Made by a program: the position numbers and the translations under genes. Shown here piece by piece: positions 36,416-46,390 of a stretch of 64,000 bases of DNA. Source of the DNA: Paraburkholderia flava (lineage in GTDB: Bacteria; Pseudomonadota; Gammaproteobacteria; Burkholderiales; Burkholderiaceae); the NCBI RefSeq assembly GCF_004359985.1, contig NZ_SMRO01000001.1, positions 2,394,193 to 2,458,192 on the forward strand. The letters are read 5' to 3'. Numbering within the stretch: the stretch's first letter is position 1; every line of letters begins with the position of its first letter. Under the pieces are notes generated by a model that worked only from the letters and a program-made list of their open reading frames with translations, was not told the DNA's origin and made no database searches.

Positions 36416-37771
36416 TCACCCGTGGCGCAGCTCGACCCGCCGGATATCCTTCACGATCACGAGGTAGCTGACCACGGTGAGCAGCGCGTTCAGTCCGACG
36501 AACACCAGTGCGCCGTTGAACGAACCGGTCTTCGCGACCAGATAGCCGATCACGATCGGCGTGACGATGCCTGCGACGTTGCCGAACATGTTGAAGATCG
36601 CACCGGACAGGCCGAGCGCTTCTTTCGGCGACGTGTCCGCGACCACGGCCCAACCGAGTGCGCCGATGCCCTTGCCGAAGAACGCGAGCGACATCAGTGC
36701 CACGACGATCCAGTCCGTCGACACATAGTTGCAGCCGATCACACACGTCGACAACAACATCCCGCCGACGATCGGCACCTTGCGTGCGAGCGTCAGCGAA
36801 TGGCCGCGACGGATCAGCCAGTCGGACAGAATGCCGCCGAGCACACCGCCGGAAAATCCGCAGATCGCCGGCAGCGACGCGACGAGGCCTGCGTGCAGGA
36901 TCGTCATGCCGCGCGCCTGCACGAGGTAGATCGGAAACCACGTCAGGAAGAAATACGTCAGCACGTTGATGCAGTACTGCGCGAGATAAACGCCGACCAG
37001 CATCCGGTTGCTCAGCAGCTGACGCACCAGCGACCAGCCACCGGTTTTCGCCGTGTCGGGTTCGCTGCTTTGCCGCTGTCCGCTGACGAGCCCGCCACCC
37101 TGTTCGATGTACTCGAGTTCGGCTTTCGATACGCGCGGGTGATCGGCGGGATTCTTCATCACCTTCAACCACGTTACTGCGAACACGAAACCGATCGCAC
37201 CCAGCACGAGGTACACCGAGTGCCAGCCGAACATATGCGTGAGCCACGCCATCAGCGGCGTGAAGATGACGGCCGCGAAGTACTGCGCCGCGTTGAAGAT
37301 CGCCGACGCGGTGCCGCGTTCGTTGGTCGGGAACCATGCGGCCACGACCTTAGCATTCCCAGGGAACGCCGGCGATTCGGCCGCGCCCATTGCGAAGCGC
37401 AACCCGAACAGCACGGTCACCGCGGCTGCCGCACTGCCGAGCAGACCGATCGAGCTTTGCAGCAGCGTGAACAGCGACCACAGGAAAATACTCACGGCGT
37501 AGACACGCCGCGCACCGAAGCGATCGAGCAGCCAGCCGGCCGGCAATTGCGACAGCACGTAGGCCCAGCTGAACGCGGAGAAAATGTAGCCGAGCTTGAT
37601 CGCGTCGAAGCCGAACTCGGCGCGCATCGCGGAGCCGGTCACCGACAGCGTCGCGCGGTCCGCGTAATTCAGCGTCGTGATCAGGAAGACCAGCAGCAGG
37701 ATCCCGTAGCGGACGCGGGTGCGTGTCGTGGCGGCGTTCGCCGCGCGACTCGCCGTACGGCTCATTTCCAT
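36416..37771 (-). CDS. MFS diacid/sugar-acid carrier, GudP/DgoT (anion:cation symporter) type
   Basis: A 451-residue, 12-segment carrier. The first segment LLLVFLITTLNYADRATLSV and the following GYIFSAFSWAYVLSQLPAGWLLDRFGARRVY are typical of the anion:cation symporter family, with GudP, GarP and ExuT. AESPAFPGNAKVVAAWFP matches the same group closely. It lies downstream of kdgD on the same strand, and the next genes are those for galactarate and uronate use. Uptake of glucarate or galactarate is therefore likely. Confidence 0.9.
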   Translation of the reverse strand: MEMSRTASRAANAATTRTRVRYGILLLVFLITTLNYADRATLSVTGSAMRAEFGFDAIKLGYIFSAFSWAYVLSQLPAGWLLDRFGARRVYAVSIFLWSLFTLLQSSIGLLGSAAAAVTVLFGLRFAMGAAESPAFPGNAKVVAAWFPTNERGTASAIFNAAQYFAAVIFTPLMAWLTHMFGWHSVYLVLGAIGFVFAVTWLKVMKNPADHPRVSKAELEYIEQGGGLVSGQRQSSEPDTAKTGGWSLVRQLLSNRMLVGVYLAQYCINVLTYFFLTWFPIYLVQARGMTILHAGLVASLPAICGFSGGVLGGILSDWLIRRGHSLTLARKVPIVGGMLLSTCVIGCNYVSTDWIVVALMSLAFFGKGIGALGWAVVADTSPKEALGLSGAIFNMFGNVAGIVTPIVIGYLVAKTGSFNGALVFVGLNALLTVVSYLVIVKDIRRVELRHG

Positions 37772-37940
37772 GATCGTCTCCGGAAGCTTTTTTGTGTGTG
37801 CGAGGGGGGCGGACGTTCAGGCTTCGCGCCGCGGATTTATCCGCAGCCTCATGCGCGGGGTGACAACGCGGTTCGCGAGGCCCGCACAAGCACCGAAACA
37901 CCCGGCAAGACGACGATGCGCGGACGCGCGTCGCATTGCG

Positions 37941-37972
37941 ATGCACGCGGCCGCATCCGCCGCCGCGTGCAT
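37941..37972 (-). other. Hairpin between kdgD and the MFS carrier
   Basis: ATGCACGCGGC (37941-37951) and GCCGCGTGCAT (37962-37972) form a perfect 11-bp stem with a 10-nt loop. A second hairpin, CGCCGCAG/CTGCGGCG at 37981-38001, lies just past the kdgD stop. Neither has a T-run. They probably adjust relative expression within the kdgD-carrier operon. Confidence 0.5.
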
Positions 37973-38012
37973 GAATACATCGCCGCAGCGTTACTGCGGC
38001 GTCATTGCCGCT

Positions 38013-38930
38013 TTACTGCGCGCCCAGCGACTTGATCAGCACGTCGAGCATGCCGAGCTCTTCTTCGGTCAGATCGGTCAGCGGCGCACGCACCGGACCC
38101 GCATCGCGGCCGACCAGCTTCGCGCCGGCCTTCACGATGCTGACCGCGTAGCCCGCGCGACGATTGCGGATCGCGAGGTACGGCAGGAAGAATTCGTCGA
38201 GCAGCTTGTTGGTGGTTGCGTGATCGTGTGCGGCAATCGCGCGGTAGAACTCCATCGCGGTCTTCGGAATGAAGTTGAACACCGCCGACGAGTAAACCGG
38301 CACGCCGAGCGCCTTGTACGCGGCTGCGTAGACTTCCGCGGTCGGCAGGCCGCCGAGGTACGAGAAGCGGTCGCCGAGACGACGGCGGATCGACACCATG
38401 TTCTCGATTTCGCCGACGCCGTCCTTGAAGCCGATCAGGTTAGGGCAGCGGTCCGCGAGACGTTCGAGCGTGTCCGCGTTCAGCTTCGAGTTCGCGCGGT
38501 TGTAGATGATCACGCCCATATCGGGCACCGACTTGCAGACTTCCTCGGCGTGGATCGCGATGCCTTCGAGGCTGGCTTCGGTCAGGTAGTGCGGCATCAG
38601 CAGGACGCCGTTCGCGCCGTGGCGTTGCGCTTCCTGCGCATACGCGATCGCGACGCGCGTCGGGCCGCCCGCACCGGCGATGATCGGCACCTTGCCCTTG
38701 CAGACCGCGCTCGCGGTGCGCACGACCTGCGAGTAGTCGTCGTGCGTCAGCGAGAAGAATTCACCCGTGCCGCCTGCGACGAACAGCGCCGATGCGCCGT
38801 ACGGCGCGAGCCATTCGAGGCGGCCGGCGTAGGTGTCGGCGCGGAATTCGCCCTGCGCGTCGAAGTCGGTAACGGGGAAGGACAGAAGGCCTTCGGAAAC
38901 GATCTGCTTCAGTTCCTGCGGTGTCGTCAT
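38013..38930 (-). CDS. kdgD: 5-dehydro-4-deoxyglucarate dehydratase
   Basis: A 305-residue enzyme of the dihydrodipicolinate-synthase/N-acetylneuraminate-lyase family. It turns 5-keto-4-deoxy-D-glucarate into 2-oxoglutarate semialdehyde, water and CO2. The Schiff-base lysine is Lys169 in [10 protein letters not shown], the partner Tyr143 is in IIYNRANS, and [14 protein letters not shown] is the substrate loop of this subgroup. Start ATG 38930 gives [20 protein letters not shown]. It is divergent from garD across a 248-bp control region with two operator-like sites, and it takes the product of GarD. Confidence 0.95.
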   Translation of the reverse strand: MTTPQELKQIVSEGLLSFPVTDFDAQGEFRADTYAGRLEWLAPYGASALFVAGGTGEFFSLTHDDYSQVVRTASAVCKGKVPIIAGAGGPTRVAIAYAQEAQRHGANGVLLMPHYLTEASLEGIAIHAEEVCKSVPDMGVIIYNRANSKLNADTLERLADRCPNLIGFKDGVGEIENMVSIRRRLGDRFSYLGGLPTAEVYAAAYKALGVPVYSSAVFNFIPKTAMEFYRAIAAHDHATTNKLLDEFFLPYLAIRNRRAGYAVSIVKAGAKLVGRDAGPVRAPLTDLTEEELGMLDVLIKSLGAQ

Positions 38931-38995
38931 GGTAAGTATCCTGGTGTGGCTCGAAACAAGACTCGGCAATGAAAGATAAGAAGAGGTGATTTCTT

Positions 38996-39013
38996 ATATG
39001 TCATCGTACAACA
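38996..39013. promoter_or_regulatory. Operator-like site 1 of the uronate/aldarate block
   Basis: ATATGTCATCGTACAACA, in the kdgD-garD divergent region. It matches site 3 upstream of the TRAP operon at 17 of 18 positions. The core (GTNGTAC-type dyad, here TCGTACAAC) resembles operators of GntR/FadR-type regulators. Confidence 0.65.
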
Positions 39014-39092
39014 AGGATTGGGCGAACTCAACGCTAATTTGCGGCATAATGCCGGCCATAGGGTAAATACGGGACGTGTCCGGTTCACCGTG

Positions 39093-39110
39093 TGTTGTAG
39101 GATGACGTAT
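39093..39110. promoter_or_regulatory. Operator-like site 2 of the uronate/aldarate block
   Basis: On the minus strand this reads ATACGTCATCCTACAACA, 16 of 18 identical to site 1. It lies 69 bp before the garD start and is in inverted orientation to site 1, 79 bp away. The pair could allow looping or control each of the two divergent promoters. Confidence 0.62.
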
Positions 39111-39178
39111 GAATGTCTCGCGCGACCGGCGCGAGACGCCGGCGCGCGCCGTTGCGCCGCCACCGACGGATCGATGCA

Positions 39179-40768
39179 ATGGAACACTCACCGCTCTACA
39201 TTCGCGTTCACCCCAACGACAACGTCGCGATCGTCGTCAACGACGGCGGCCTGGGCGAGGGCGCGGTATTTCCCGACGGTCTCGCGTTGCGCGAGCGCGT
39301 GCCGCAAGGGCACAAGGTCGCACTGACGGATCTCGCCGAAGGCGACGAGGTCGTCCGCTACAACGTCGTGATCGGCTACGCGCTGAAGGCGCTGCCGAAG
39401 GGCAGCTGGATCAACGAGCACGTGATCCGCATGCCGAGCCCGCCCGGTCTCGAGGATCTGCCGATCGCCACCGTGCGCGCGCCGGACATGCCGCCGCTCG
39501 ACGGTTATACGTTCGAAGGCTATCGCAACGCGGACGGCTCGGTCGGCTCGCGCAACATCCTCGCGATCACGACCACCGTGCAATGCGTGGCCGACGTCGT
39601 GCAGCACGCGGTCACGCGCATCAAGGCCGAGTTGTTGCCGCGCTATCCGAACGTCGACGATGTCGTGAGTCTGGGCCATACATATGGCTGTGGTGTGGCG
39701 ATCGACGCGCCCGACGCGATGGTGCCGATCCGCACCGTGCGCAACATCAGCCTGAATCCGAACTTCGGCGGCGAGGTGATGATGGTGAGCCTCGGCTGCG
39801 AGAAGCTGCAGCCGGAGCGTCTGATGCCGCCCGGCACGATACCGATCGCGACGGCCGCGAACAGCCCCGAAGTCGCCGACGTCGGTGAGCTGCAAACGGA
39901 CGGCAACGGCGACGTCGTCGTGTTGCAGGACGATGCGCACGTCGGCTTCCAGTCGATGATCGAATCGATCATGAAGACCGCCGACGGTCATCTGAAACGC
40001 CTGAACAATCGCCGTCGCGAGACCTGTCCGGCAGCCGACCTCGTCGTCGGCGTGCAGTGCGGCGGCAGCGATGCGTTCTCCGGATTGACCGCGAATCCCG
40101 CAGTCGGCTTCGCGACCGATCTGCTCGTGCGTGCCGGCGCGACCGTGATGTTCTCCGAGGTCACCGAGGTGCGCGACGGCGTCGATCAGTTGACCGCACG
40201 CGCAGCCAACGCGGATGTCGCAGCGGCGATCATCCGCGAGATGCAGTGGTACGACGATTATCTGAAACGCGGCGGCGCGGATCGCAGCGCGAACACGACG
40301 CCGGGCAACAAGAAGGGCGGCCTGTCGAACATCGTCGAGAAGGCGATGGGTTCGATCATCAAGTCGGGCAACTCGGCGATCTCGGGCGTGCTGTCGCCTG
40401 GCGAAAAGGTCCGGCAGAAAGGGCTGATCTACGCGGCGACGCCCGCGAGCGATTTCATCTGCGGCACGCTGCAGCTCGCGGCGGGCATCAACCTGCATGT
40501 GTTCACGACCGGTCGCGGCACGCCGTATAGTCTCGCGGAAGTGCCGGTCATCAAGGTCGCGACACGTTCCGATCTGGCGCGCCGCTGGCATGACCTGATG
40601 GACATCGACGCGGGCACGATTGCGACCGGCGCTGCGAGCATCGAGGACGTGGGCTGGGAACTGTTCCGTCTGATGCTCGACATCGCGAGCGGGCGCAAGG
40701 AGACGTGCGCGGAGAAGCTCAAGCTGCACAACGCGCTGGTGCTGTTCAATCCCGCGCCGGTGACCTGA
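39179..40768 (+). CDS. garD: Galactarate dehydratase
   Basis: A 529-residue UxaA/GarD-family dehydratase. Similarity to E. coli GarD is recognisable throughout: [20 protein letters not shown] and [16 protein letters not shown] in the N-terminal SAF domain, then [50 protein letters not shown] and [20 protein letters not shown], and the C-terminal FNPAPVT. It dehydrates D-galactarate (mucate) to 5-keto-4-deoxyglucarate for KdgD. Uronate dehydrogenase and a lactonase follow 162 bp downstream. The ATG lies just after an A-rich stretch with a weak ribosome-binding site. Confidence 0.95.
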   Translation: MEHSPLYIRVHPNDNVAIVVNDGGLGEGAVFPDGLALRERVPQGHKVALTDLAEGDEVVRYNVVIGYALKALPKGSWINEHVIRMPSPPGLEDLPIATVRAPDMPPLDGYTFEGYRNADGSVGSRNILAITTTVQCVADVVQHAVTRIKAELLPRYPNVDDVVSLGHTYGCGVAIDAPDAMVPIRTVRNISLNPNFGGEVMMVSLGCEKLQPERLMPPGTIPIATAANSPEVADVGELQTDGNGDVVVLQDDAHVGFQSMIESIMKTADGHLKRLNNRRRETCPAADLVVGVQCGGSDAFSGLTANPAVGFATDLLVRAGATVMFSEVTEVRDGVDQLTARAANADVAAAIIREMQWYDDYLKRGGADRSANTTPGNKKGGLSNIVEKAMGSIIKSGNSAISGVLSPGEKVRQKGLIYAATPASDFICGTLQLAAGINLHVFTTGRGTPYSLAEVPVIKVATRSDLARRWHDLMDIDAGTIATGAASIEDVGWELFRLMLDIASGRKETCAEKLKLHNALVLFNPAPVT

Positions 40769-40930
40769 GGCCTGAGGCCGCAGTGTCGAATGCGCGGTGA
40801 GCATGCGATCGCGATGCATCGCAATGACGCAACCACATACGAACGACGCTGGCCGGATCGCGGATCGCATCACCTCCGATGCCCGACCTCCACCAGCCTG
40901 AAATCATCATTGAACGACTGACGAAAAGAC

Positions 40931-41782
40931 ATGACCGATTCGAATCCCAACAGCGCTGAGCGCACCGCCGCATCGAAGCCGTTCCGGCGCATCCTGCTGA
41001 CCGGCGCGGCCGGCAACCTGGGCCAGCAAATGCGCGGCGCGCTCGCCGCGTGGGCGGACGTGGTCCGCGTGAGCGACATCGCTTCGCTCGGCGACGTGGC
41101 CGCGCACGAAGAAGCGGTCGTCGCCGATCTGGCCGATTGCGATGCGGTGCATGCGCTGCTCGAAGGCGTCGACGCGGTCGTGCATCTCGGCGGCATTTCG
41201 GTCGAGGCGCCGTTCGAAGATCTGATCGAAGCGAATATCCGCGGACTGTACAACCTGTATTCGTCGGCGCAGAAGCATGGTGTGCGGCGCATCGTTTACG
41301 CAAGCTCGAATCACGCGGTGGGTTTTCATCCGACCACCACGGTCGTCGATGTCGATGCGCCGCTGCGTCCGGATAGTCTGTACGGCGTGACCAAGTGCTT
41401 CGGTGAATCGCTGTCGCGCTACTACTTCGATCGCTTCGGTCTCGAGACGGTGTGTCTGCGGATCGGTTCGTCGTTCGAGCAGCCGAAGAACGCGCGCATG
41501 CTCGTTACGTATCTGAGCTATCGCGACTTCATCGAACTCGTGCGCTGCTCGCTGTTCACGAATCGCGTCGGTCACGCGATCGTGTACGGCGTGTCGGATA
41601 ACCGCACGAAGTGGGTCGACAACACGAAGGCCGCGTTCCTCGGCTTCCGGCCGCAGGATAGCTCCGAGCAGTTCGAGCATCTGTTCCCCGCCGGCGCACC
41701 GACCGCCGATCTCGACGATCCGACGCAGCACTATCAGGGCGGCGCATTCGTGCTGGCTGGCCCGATGGAGCCGAAGCAGTGA
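40931..41782 (+). CDS. udh: Uronate dehydrogenase
   Basis: A 283-residue NAD-dependent SDR of the extended class. The nucleotide motif LLTGAAGNLGQQMR is at about residues 22-35, the Ser of the active site in YASSNHAVG, and Tyr/Lys in YGVTKCFGESLSRYYFDRFG. IGSSFEQPKNARMLVTYLSY is the diagnostic segment of bacterial uronate dehydrogenases. It oxidises D-galacturonate or D-glucuronate to the aldarolactone. Its stop overlaps the lactonase start by 4 bp. Confidence 0.94.
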   Translation: MTDSNPNSAERTAASKPFRRILLTGAAGNLGQQMRGALAAWADVVRVSDIASLGDVAAHEEAVVADLADCDAVHALLEGVDAVVHLGGISVEAPFEDLIEANIRGLYNLYSSAQKHGVRRIVYASSNHAVGFHPTTTVVDVDAPLRPDSLYGVTKCFGESLSRYYFDRFGLETVCLRIGSSFEQPKNARMLVTYLSYRDFIELVRCSLFTNRVGHAIVYGVSDNRTKWVDNTKAAFLGFRPQDSSEQFEHLFPAGAPTADLDDPTQHYQGGAFVLAGPMEPKQ

Positions 41783-42714
41783 GCGTGGGTTCCGGCTTGA
41801 AGGCGGAACGCGTCGAAGCGGCGGGGAATCTGCCGGCAGCGGTCGGCGAGAGTCCGGTGTGGCGTGCCGCAGAGGGCGCGTTGTACTGGGTCGACATTCC
41901 GGCGCGCAAGATCGTGCGGCTGCAGGTAGAGCGCGGCGAGCGCAGCGAATGGGTGTTGCCGGAGAAGGTCGCATGCATTGCGTTCGATCGCGACGGCAAC
42001 GTGCTCGCCGGTTGCGAGAGCGGGCTTTTCGCGGTGACGCTATCTCCTGTTGCTGCTGTCGTTGCCGACGCGCCAGGCAGCGTGTCGTTCAGAAAACTCG
42101 CAGCCCCCGAATTCCCCGCCACCGACATGCGTTTCAACGACGGTCGATGCGATCGTCAGGGCCGCTTCTGGTCAGGCACGATGGTGCAGGACATGTCGGC
42201 CGCGCTGCCGGCCGGCTCGCTGTACCGCTTCGACGAACGCGGCGTGCTGTCGGCGCCGGTGATCGACGCGCTGATCGTGCAGAACGGGCTCGCGTGGTCG
42301 CCGGACGGCCGCACGATGTATCTGTCCGATTCGCATCCGTTGCGCCGGCTCGTGTGGACCTTCGACTACGACGTCGACGACGGTGTGCCGCACAACCGTC
42401 GCGTGTTCGTGGATCTGCATCAACATGTGGGACGACCGGATGGCGCGGCCGTCGATGCCGACGGTTGCTACTGGATCTGTGCGAACGACGCGGGGCGCGT
42501 GCTGCGTTTCACACCGCAAGGCGAACTCGATCGCGAGATCGGGCTGCCTGCCGCGAAGCCCGCAATGTGTGCGTTCGGCGGACGCGACCTCGATACGCTG
42601 TTCATCACGTCGATCCATCCGGCTACGGGCGCGACCGAGCACGACGGTCATCTGTTCGCGGTGCGCCCAGGCGTGCGCGGGCTGGCCGAGCCTGAATACG
42701 CCGGCAGGCTGTAG
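41779..42714 (+). CDS. SMP-30/gluconolactonase-family aldarolactonase
   Basis: A 311-residue six-bladed propeller hydrolase. Metal ligands of the family are seen as Glu24 (GESPVW), Asn169 (QNGLAW) and Asp221 (RPDGAAVD). GTG 41779 overlaps the udh stop (GTGA), so translation is coupled. It should open the galactaro- or glucarolactone made by Udh to the free diacid for GarD. The gene name depends on the exact lactone, which cannot be told. Confidence 0.9.
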   Translation: MSVGSGLKAERVEAAGNLPAAVGESPVWRAAEGALYWVDIPARKIVRLQVERGERSEWVLPEKVACIAFDRDGNVLAGCESGLFAVTLSPVAAVVADAPGSVSFRKLAAPEFPATDMRFNDGRCDRQGRFWSGTMVQDMSAALPAGSLYRFDERGVLSAPVIDALIVQNGLAWSPDGRTMYLSDSHPLRRLVWTFDYDVDDGVPHNRRVFVDLHQHVGRPDGAAVDADGCYWICANDAGRVLRFTPQGELDREIGLPAAKPAMCAFGGRDLDTLFITSIHPATGATEHDGHLFAVRPGVRGLAEPEYAGRL

Positions 42715-42722
42715 CCGGCACG

Positions 42723-42762
42723 CGAGGCGGGCGGGGTGCAGATGGCCCGTCCGCCCGCCTCG
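42723..42762 (+). terminator. Terminator after the udh-lactonase operon
   Basis: CGAGGCGGGCGG (42723-42734) and CCGCCCGCCTCG (42751-42762) form a perfect 12-bp stem with a 16-nt loop, followed by TATTGTTAT. It lies 8 bp past the lactonase stop. Confidence 0.75.
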
Positions 42763-42780
42763 TATTGTTATCTCTAATTC

Positions 42781-42798
42781 ATCACTCGTCATACAACA
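42781..42798. promoter_or_regulatory. Operator-like site 4, weaker copy
   Basis: ATCACTCGTCATACAACA matches site 1 at 13 of 18 positions, including the final TACAACA. It lies just after the terminator and about 530 bp before the TRAP binding protein gene. Confidence 0.4.
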
Positions 42799-42986
42799 AT
42801 CGGATGCGCTTTTCTCCGATTAGTACGTGCCGACCAGCAGAGACAAAAAATCTGTCGCGTACGGCCAACACCTATATCAATAAAGCCTTTCGCGCTTGCC
42901 CGGCGCATCGCAATACCATCATATTCGACACCATGCGGTCCGGGTAAATACCGTCTGTACAACACTTGGCAGCTTTTATAGACTTC

Positions 42987-43004
42987 ATATGTCGTCGTAC
43001 AACA
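42987..43004. promoter_or_regulatory. Operator-like site 3, upstream of the TRAP operon
   Basis: ATATGTCGTCGTACAACA is 17 of 18 identical to site 1 in the kdgD-garD region, 4 kb away. The shared site ties the TRAP importer to the same regulator as kdgD and garD. Confidence 0.65.
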
Positions 43005-43098
43005 TACGAGCCCAAACAAATCCCTTTCGCACTTTCGCAGCCGGTGAGTGACCCGGCGTGATGCAGCGGATGGTTTGAACGGGCGTCGGGACGAATAG

Positions 43099-44313
<1,215 letters not shown>

Positions 44314-44340
44314 GGACCGGGGAACCGGAGCGCCCGATCA

Positions 44341-44365
44341 AGGCCGGCAGCGATTGCCGGCCTTG
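44341..44365 (+). other. Hairpin between dctP and dctQ
   Basis: AAGGCCGGCA (44341-44350) and TGCCGGCCTT (44356-44365) form a perfect 10-bp stem with a 5-nt loop in the 104-bp gap after the binding-protein gene. Such stems often stabilise or partly end the upstream message, so that the binding protein is made in excess over the permeases. Confidence 0.65.
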
Positions 44366-44417
44366 CCGTGCGCGGGTTCCGCAGGCCTGAGGTCTGCGGC
44401 ATGCAAGGATGGGGTCA

Positions 44418-44897
44418 ATGAAATTCATCAAACGCCCGAACGATTTTCTGTTTCAGATGCTGGTCGTCATCGCGTCGCTGAGTCTGGCCGCGTTGTGCCT
44501 GATCGTGATTTACGGCGTCGTGATGCGCTACGTATTCAACGACGCGCCCGATTTCGTCGAGCCGATCGCATTGTTGCTGGTGATCGCGATCGCGATGTTC
44601 GGCGCTGCGCTGAAGGTGCGCGAGGGCGGTCACATCGGGCTCGATTCGCTCGTCAAGAAACTGCCGCCGAAGGGACAGGTGCTCGCGGAAGGGTTCCAGC
44701 ACCTCTGCCTGATCACGCTCGCGGTGGCGATTTTCTTCGGCTGTCTGGAGATGGCGGAAACCACGATCGACGACCGCATTCCGATTCTCGGTTTGCCCGA
44801 AGCATTGCGTTACCTGATTCCGATCATCGCGAGTGTCTGCATGGCGATGTTCTCGCTCGAGCATCTGCTGTCGCTCTTCGTCAAGCATCAAAAATAG
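44418..44897 (+). CDS. dctQ: TRAP transporter small membrane subunit (DctQ type)
   Basis: A 159-residue protein with four membrane segments. ATG 44418 has AAGGA 8 bp upstream; ATG 44409 is a possible but poorly spaced start. The segment VMRYVFNDAPDFVEPIALLL, with conserved Arg, Asp and Glu, is typical of DctQ. Together with DctM it forms the sodium-driven carrier. Confidence 0.93.
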   Translation: MKFIKRPNDFLFQMLVVIASLSLAALCLIVIYGVVMRYVFNDAPDFVEPIALLLVIAIAMFGAALKVREGGHIGLDSLVKKLPPKGQVLAEGFQHLCLITLAVAIFFGCLEMAETTIDDRIPILGLPEALRYLIPIIASVCMAMFSLEHLLSLFVKHQK

Positions 44898-44904
44898 AAA
44901 GAAC

Positions 44905-46257
44905 ATGGAACTTGCCATTCTCGCCCTCAGTTTTCTTGTCTTCCTCGTTCTTGGGGTTCCGGTTTCGTTCGCGTTGGGGCTGTCGTGCGTATTGACCTAT
45001 CTGTATGAAGGTCTGCCGGCCGCGACCGCGATGCAGTCGATGATTTCCGGCATGAACGCATTCTCGTTCCTTGCCGTGCCGTTCTTCATCTTCTCCGGCG
45101 AGCTGATGCTGCACGGCGGGATCGCGGACCGCATCCTGCGGTTTGCGCAGGCCGCGGTCGGTCATTTCCGCGGTGGTCTCGGGATGGCCAACGTGGTTGC
45201 GTGCACGTTGTTCGGCGGCGTGTCGGGTTCGCCTTCGGCCGATACGTCGGCGATGGGCGGTGTCGTGATTCCGCTGATGAAGCGCGAAGGCTACAGCGCG
45301 GCGTACGCGGTGAACGTGACGACGCACTCGTCGCTCGCCGGCGCGCTGATGCCGACGTCGACCAACATGATCATCTACGCGTTCGCTGCGCAGGGTATCG
45401 CAGGCACGCTGCACGGCCAGCAGATGAGCGGTGTGTCGATCGGCGATCTGCTGTTCTCCGGCCTGCTGCCGGTGATGTGGGTGATGGGCTTCGTGCTGCT
45501 CGCCGCGTACTGGCAGGCGGTGCGTTACGGCTATCCGCGCCGTCCCGACGGTTCGACCGAACTACAGCGCTTTCCGGGCTGGCTGGCGGTGGGGCGCACG
45601 TTCCTCGGCGCGGTGCCGGGGCTGACCGTGATCGCGATCATCCTGGTGTGCGTCGCGAAGGGGATTGCGACCGCCACCGAGGCCGCGGCGATCGCCGTCG
45701 GGTATTCGCTGATCCTGACCACCTTCGTGTACCGCACGATGACCCGGGAGAAGCTGTTCCTCGCGCTGTCGAAGGCCGCGAAAACCACCGGTGTCGTGCT
45801 GCTGCTGATCGGCGTGTCGAACATGCTGCGTTTCCAGATGGCCTATCTGGAGATCCCCGGCGCGATCGAGAAGATGCTCGACGGCGCGACCTCGATGCCG
45901 TGGCTGATGCTGCTGTACATCAACGTCATTCAGGTGTTCCTCGGCACGTTCGTCGACATGGCCGCGCACATCCTGATCACGACGCCGCTGTTCCTGCCGA
46001 TGGCGATGCATGCCGGCGTGGGTCCGGTGCAGTTCGGCATCATGATCCTGCTCAACTGCGCGCTGGGACTCGTGCATCCGCCGATCGGCTCGGTGCAGTT
46101 CATCGGCTGCGCGATCGGCAATGTATCGATCGGCGAGACGACGAAAGTGGCCTGGCCGTACTACCTCGCCATTTTCAGCGCGATCAACATCGTGACCTAC
46201 GTGCCGATGTTCTCGACGTGGTTGCCGAGCATCATCAACGGACACCCGGTGTTTTGA
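44905..46257 (+). CDS. dctM: TRAP transporter large membrane subunit (DctM type)
   Basis: A 450-residue carrier of the ion transporter superfamily with about 12 segments. It starts MELAILALSFLVFLVLGVPV, 7 bp after dctQ. SGELMLHGGIADRILRFAQA, FGGVSGSPSADTSAMGGVVI and TTHSSLAGALMPTSTNMIIYA are the family marks; the re-entrant loop with STN-type residues binds sodium. The product is the transport channel of the uronate or aldarate importer. Confidence 0.94.
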   Translation: MELAILALSFLVFLVLGVPVSFALGLSCVLTYLYEGLPAATAMQSMISGMNAFSFLAVPFFIFSGELMLHGGIADRILRFAQAAVGHFRGGLGMANVVACTLFGGVSGSPSADTSAMGGVVIPLMKREGYSAAYAVNVTTHSSLAGALMPTSTNMIIYAFAAQGIAGTLHGQQMSGVSIGDLLFSGLLPVMWVMGFVLLAAYWQAVRYGYPRRPDGSTELQRFPGWLAVGRTFLGAVPGLTVIAIILVCVAKGIATATEAAAIAVGYSLILTTFVYRTMTREKLFLALSKAAKTTGVVLLLIGVSNMLRFQMAYLEIPGAIEKMLDGATSMPWLMLLYINVIQVFLGTFVDMAAHILITTPLFLPMAMHAGVGPVQFGIMILLNCALGLVHPPIGSVQFIGCAIGNVSIGETTKVAWPYYLAIFSAINIVTYVPMFSTWLPSIINGHPVF

Positions 46258-46390
46258 CGACGGGGTTGCAGTAGCTGGCAGCAGGAATTACAGGAGTTGC
46301 AGTAATGGCGGCGCAGTACGCGCCGCGCTTGGATGTCGCGAGGTGGATGTCGTAGGACGAGAATATTTTTCTAAAATAGGAGTACTACAG

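Noticed and set aside
36251..38035. A 594-codon plus-strand frame over the MFS carrier
   Set aside because: It is a shadow of the minus-strand carrier, rich in Arg, His and Gln, without membrane segments.
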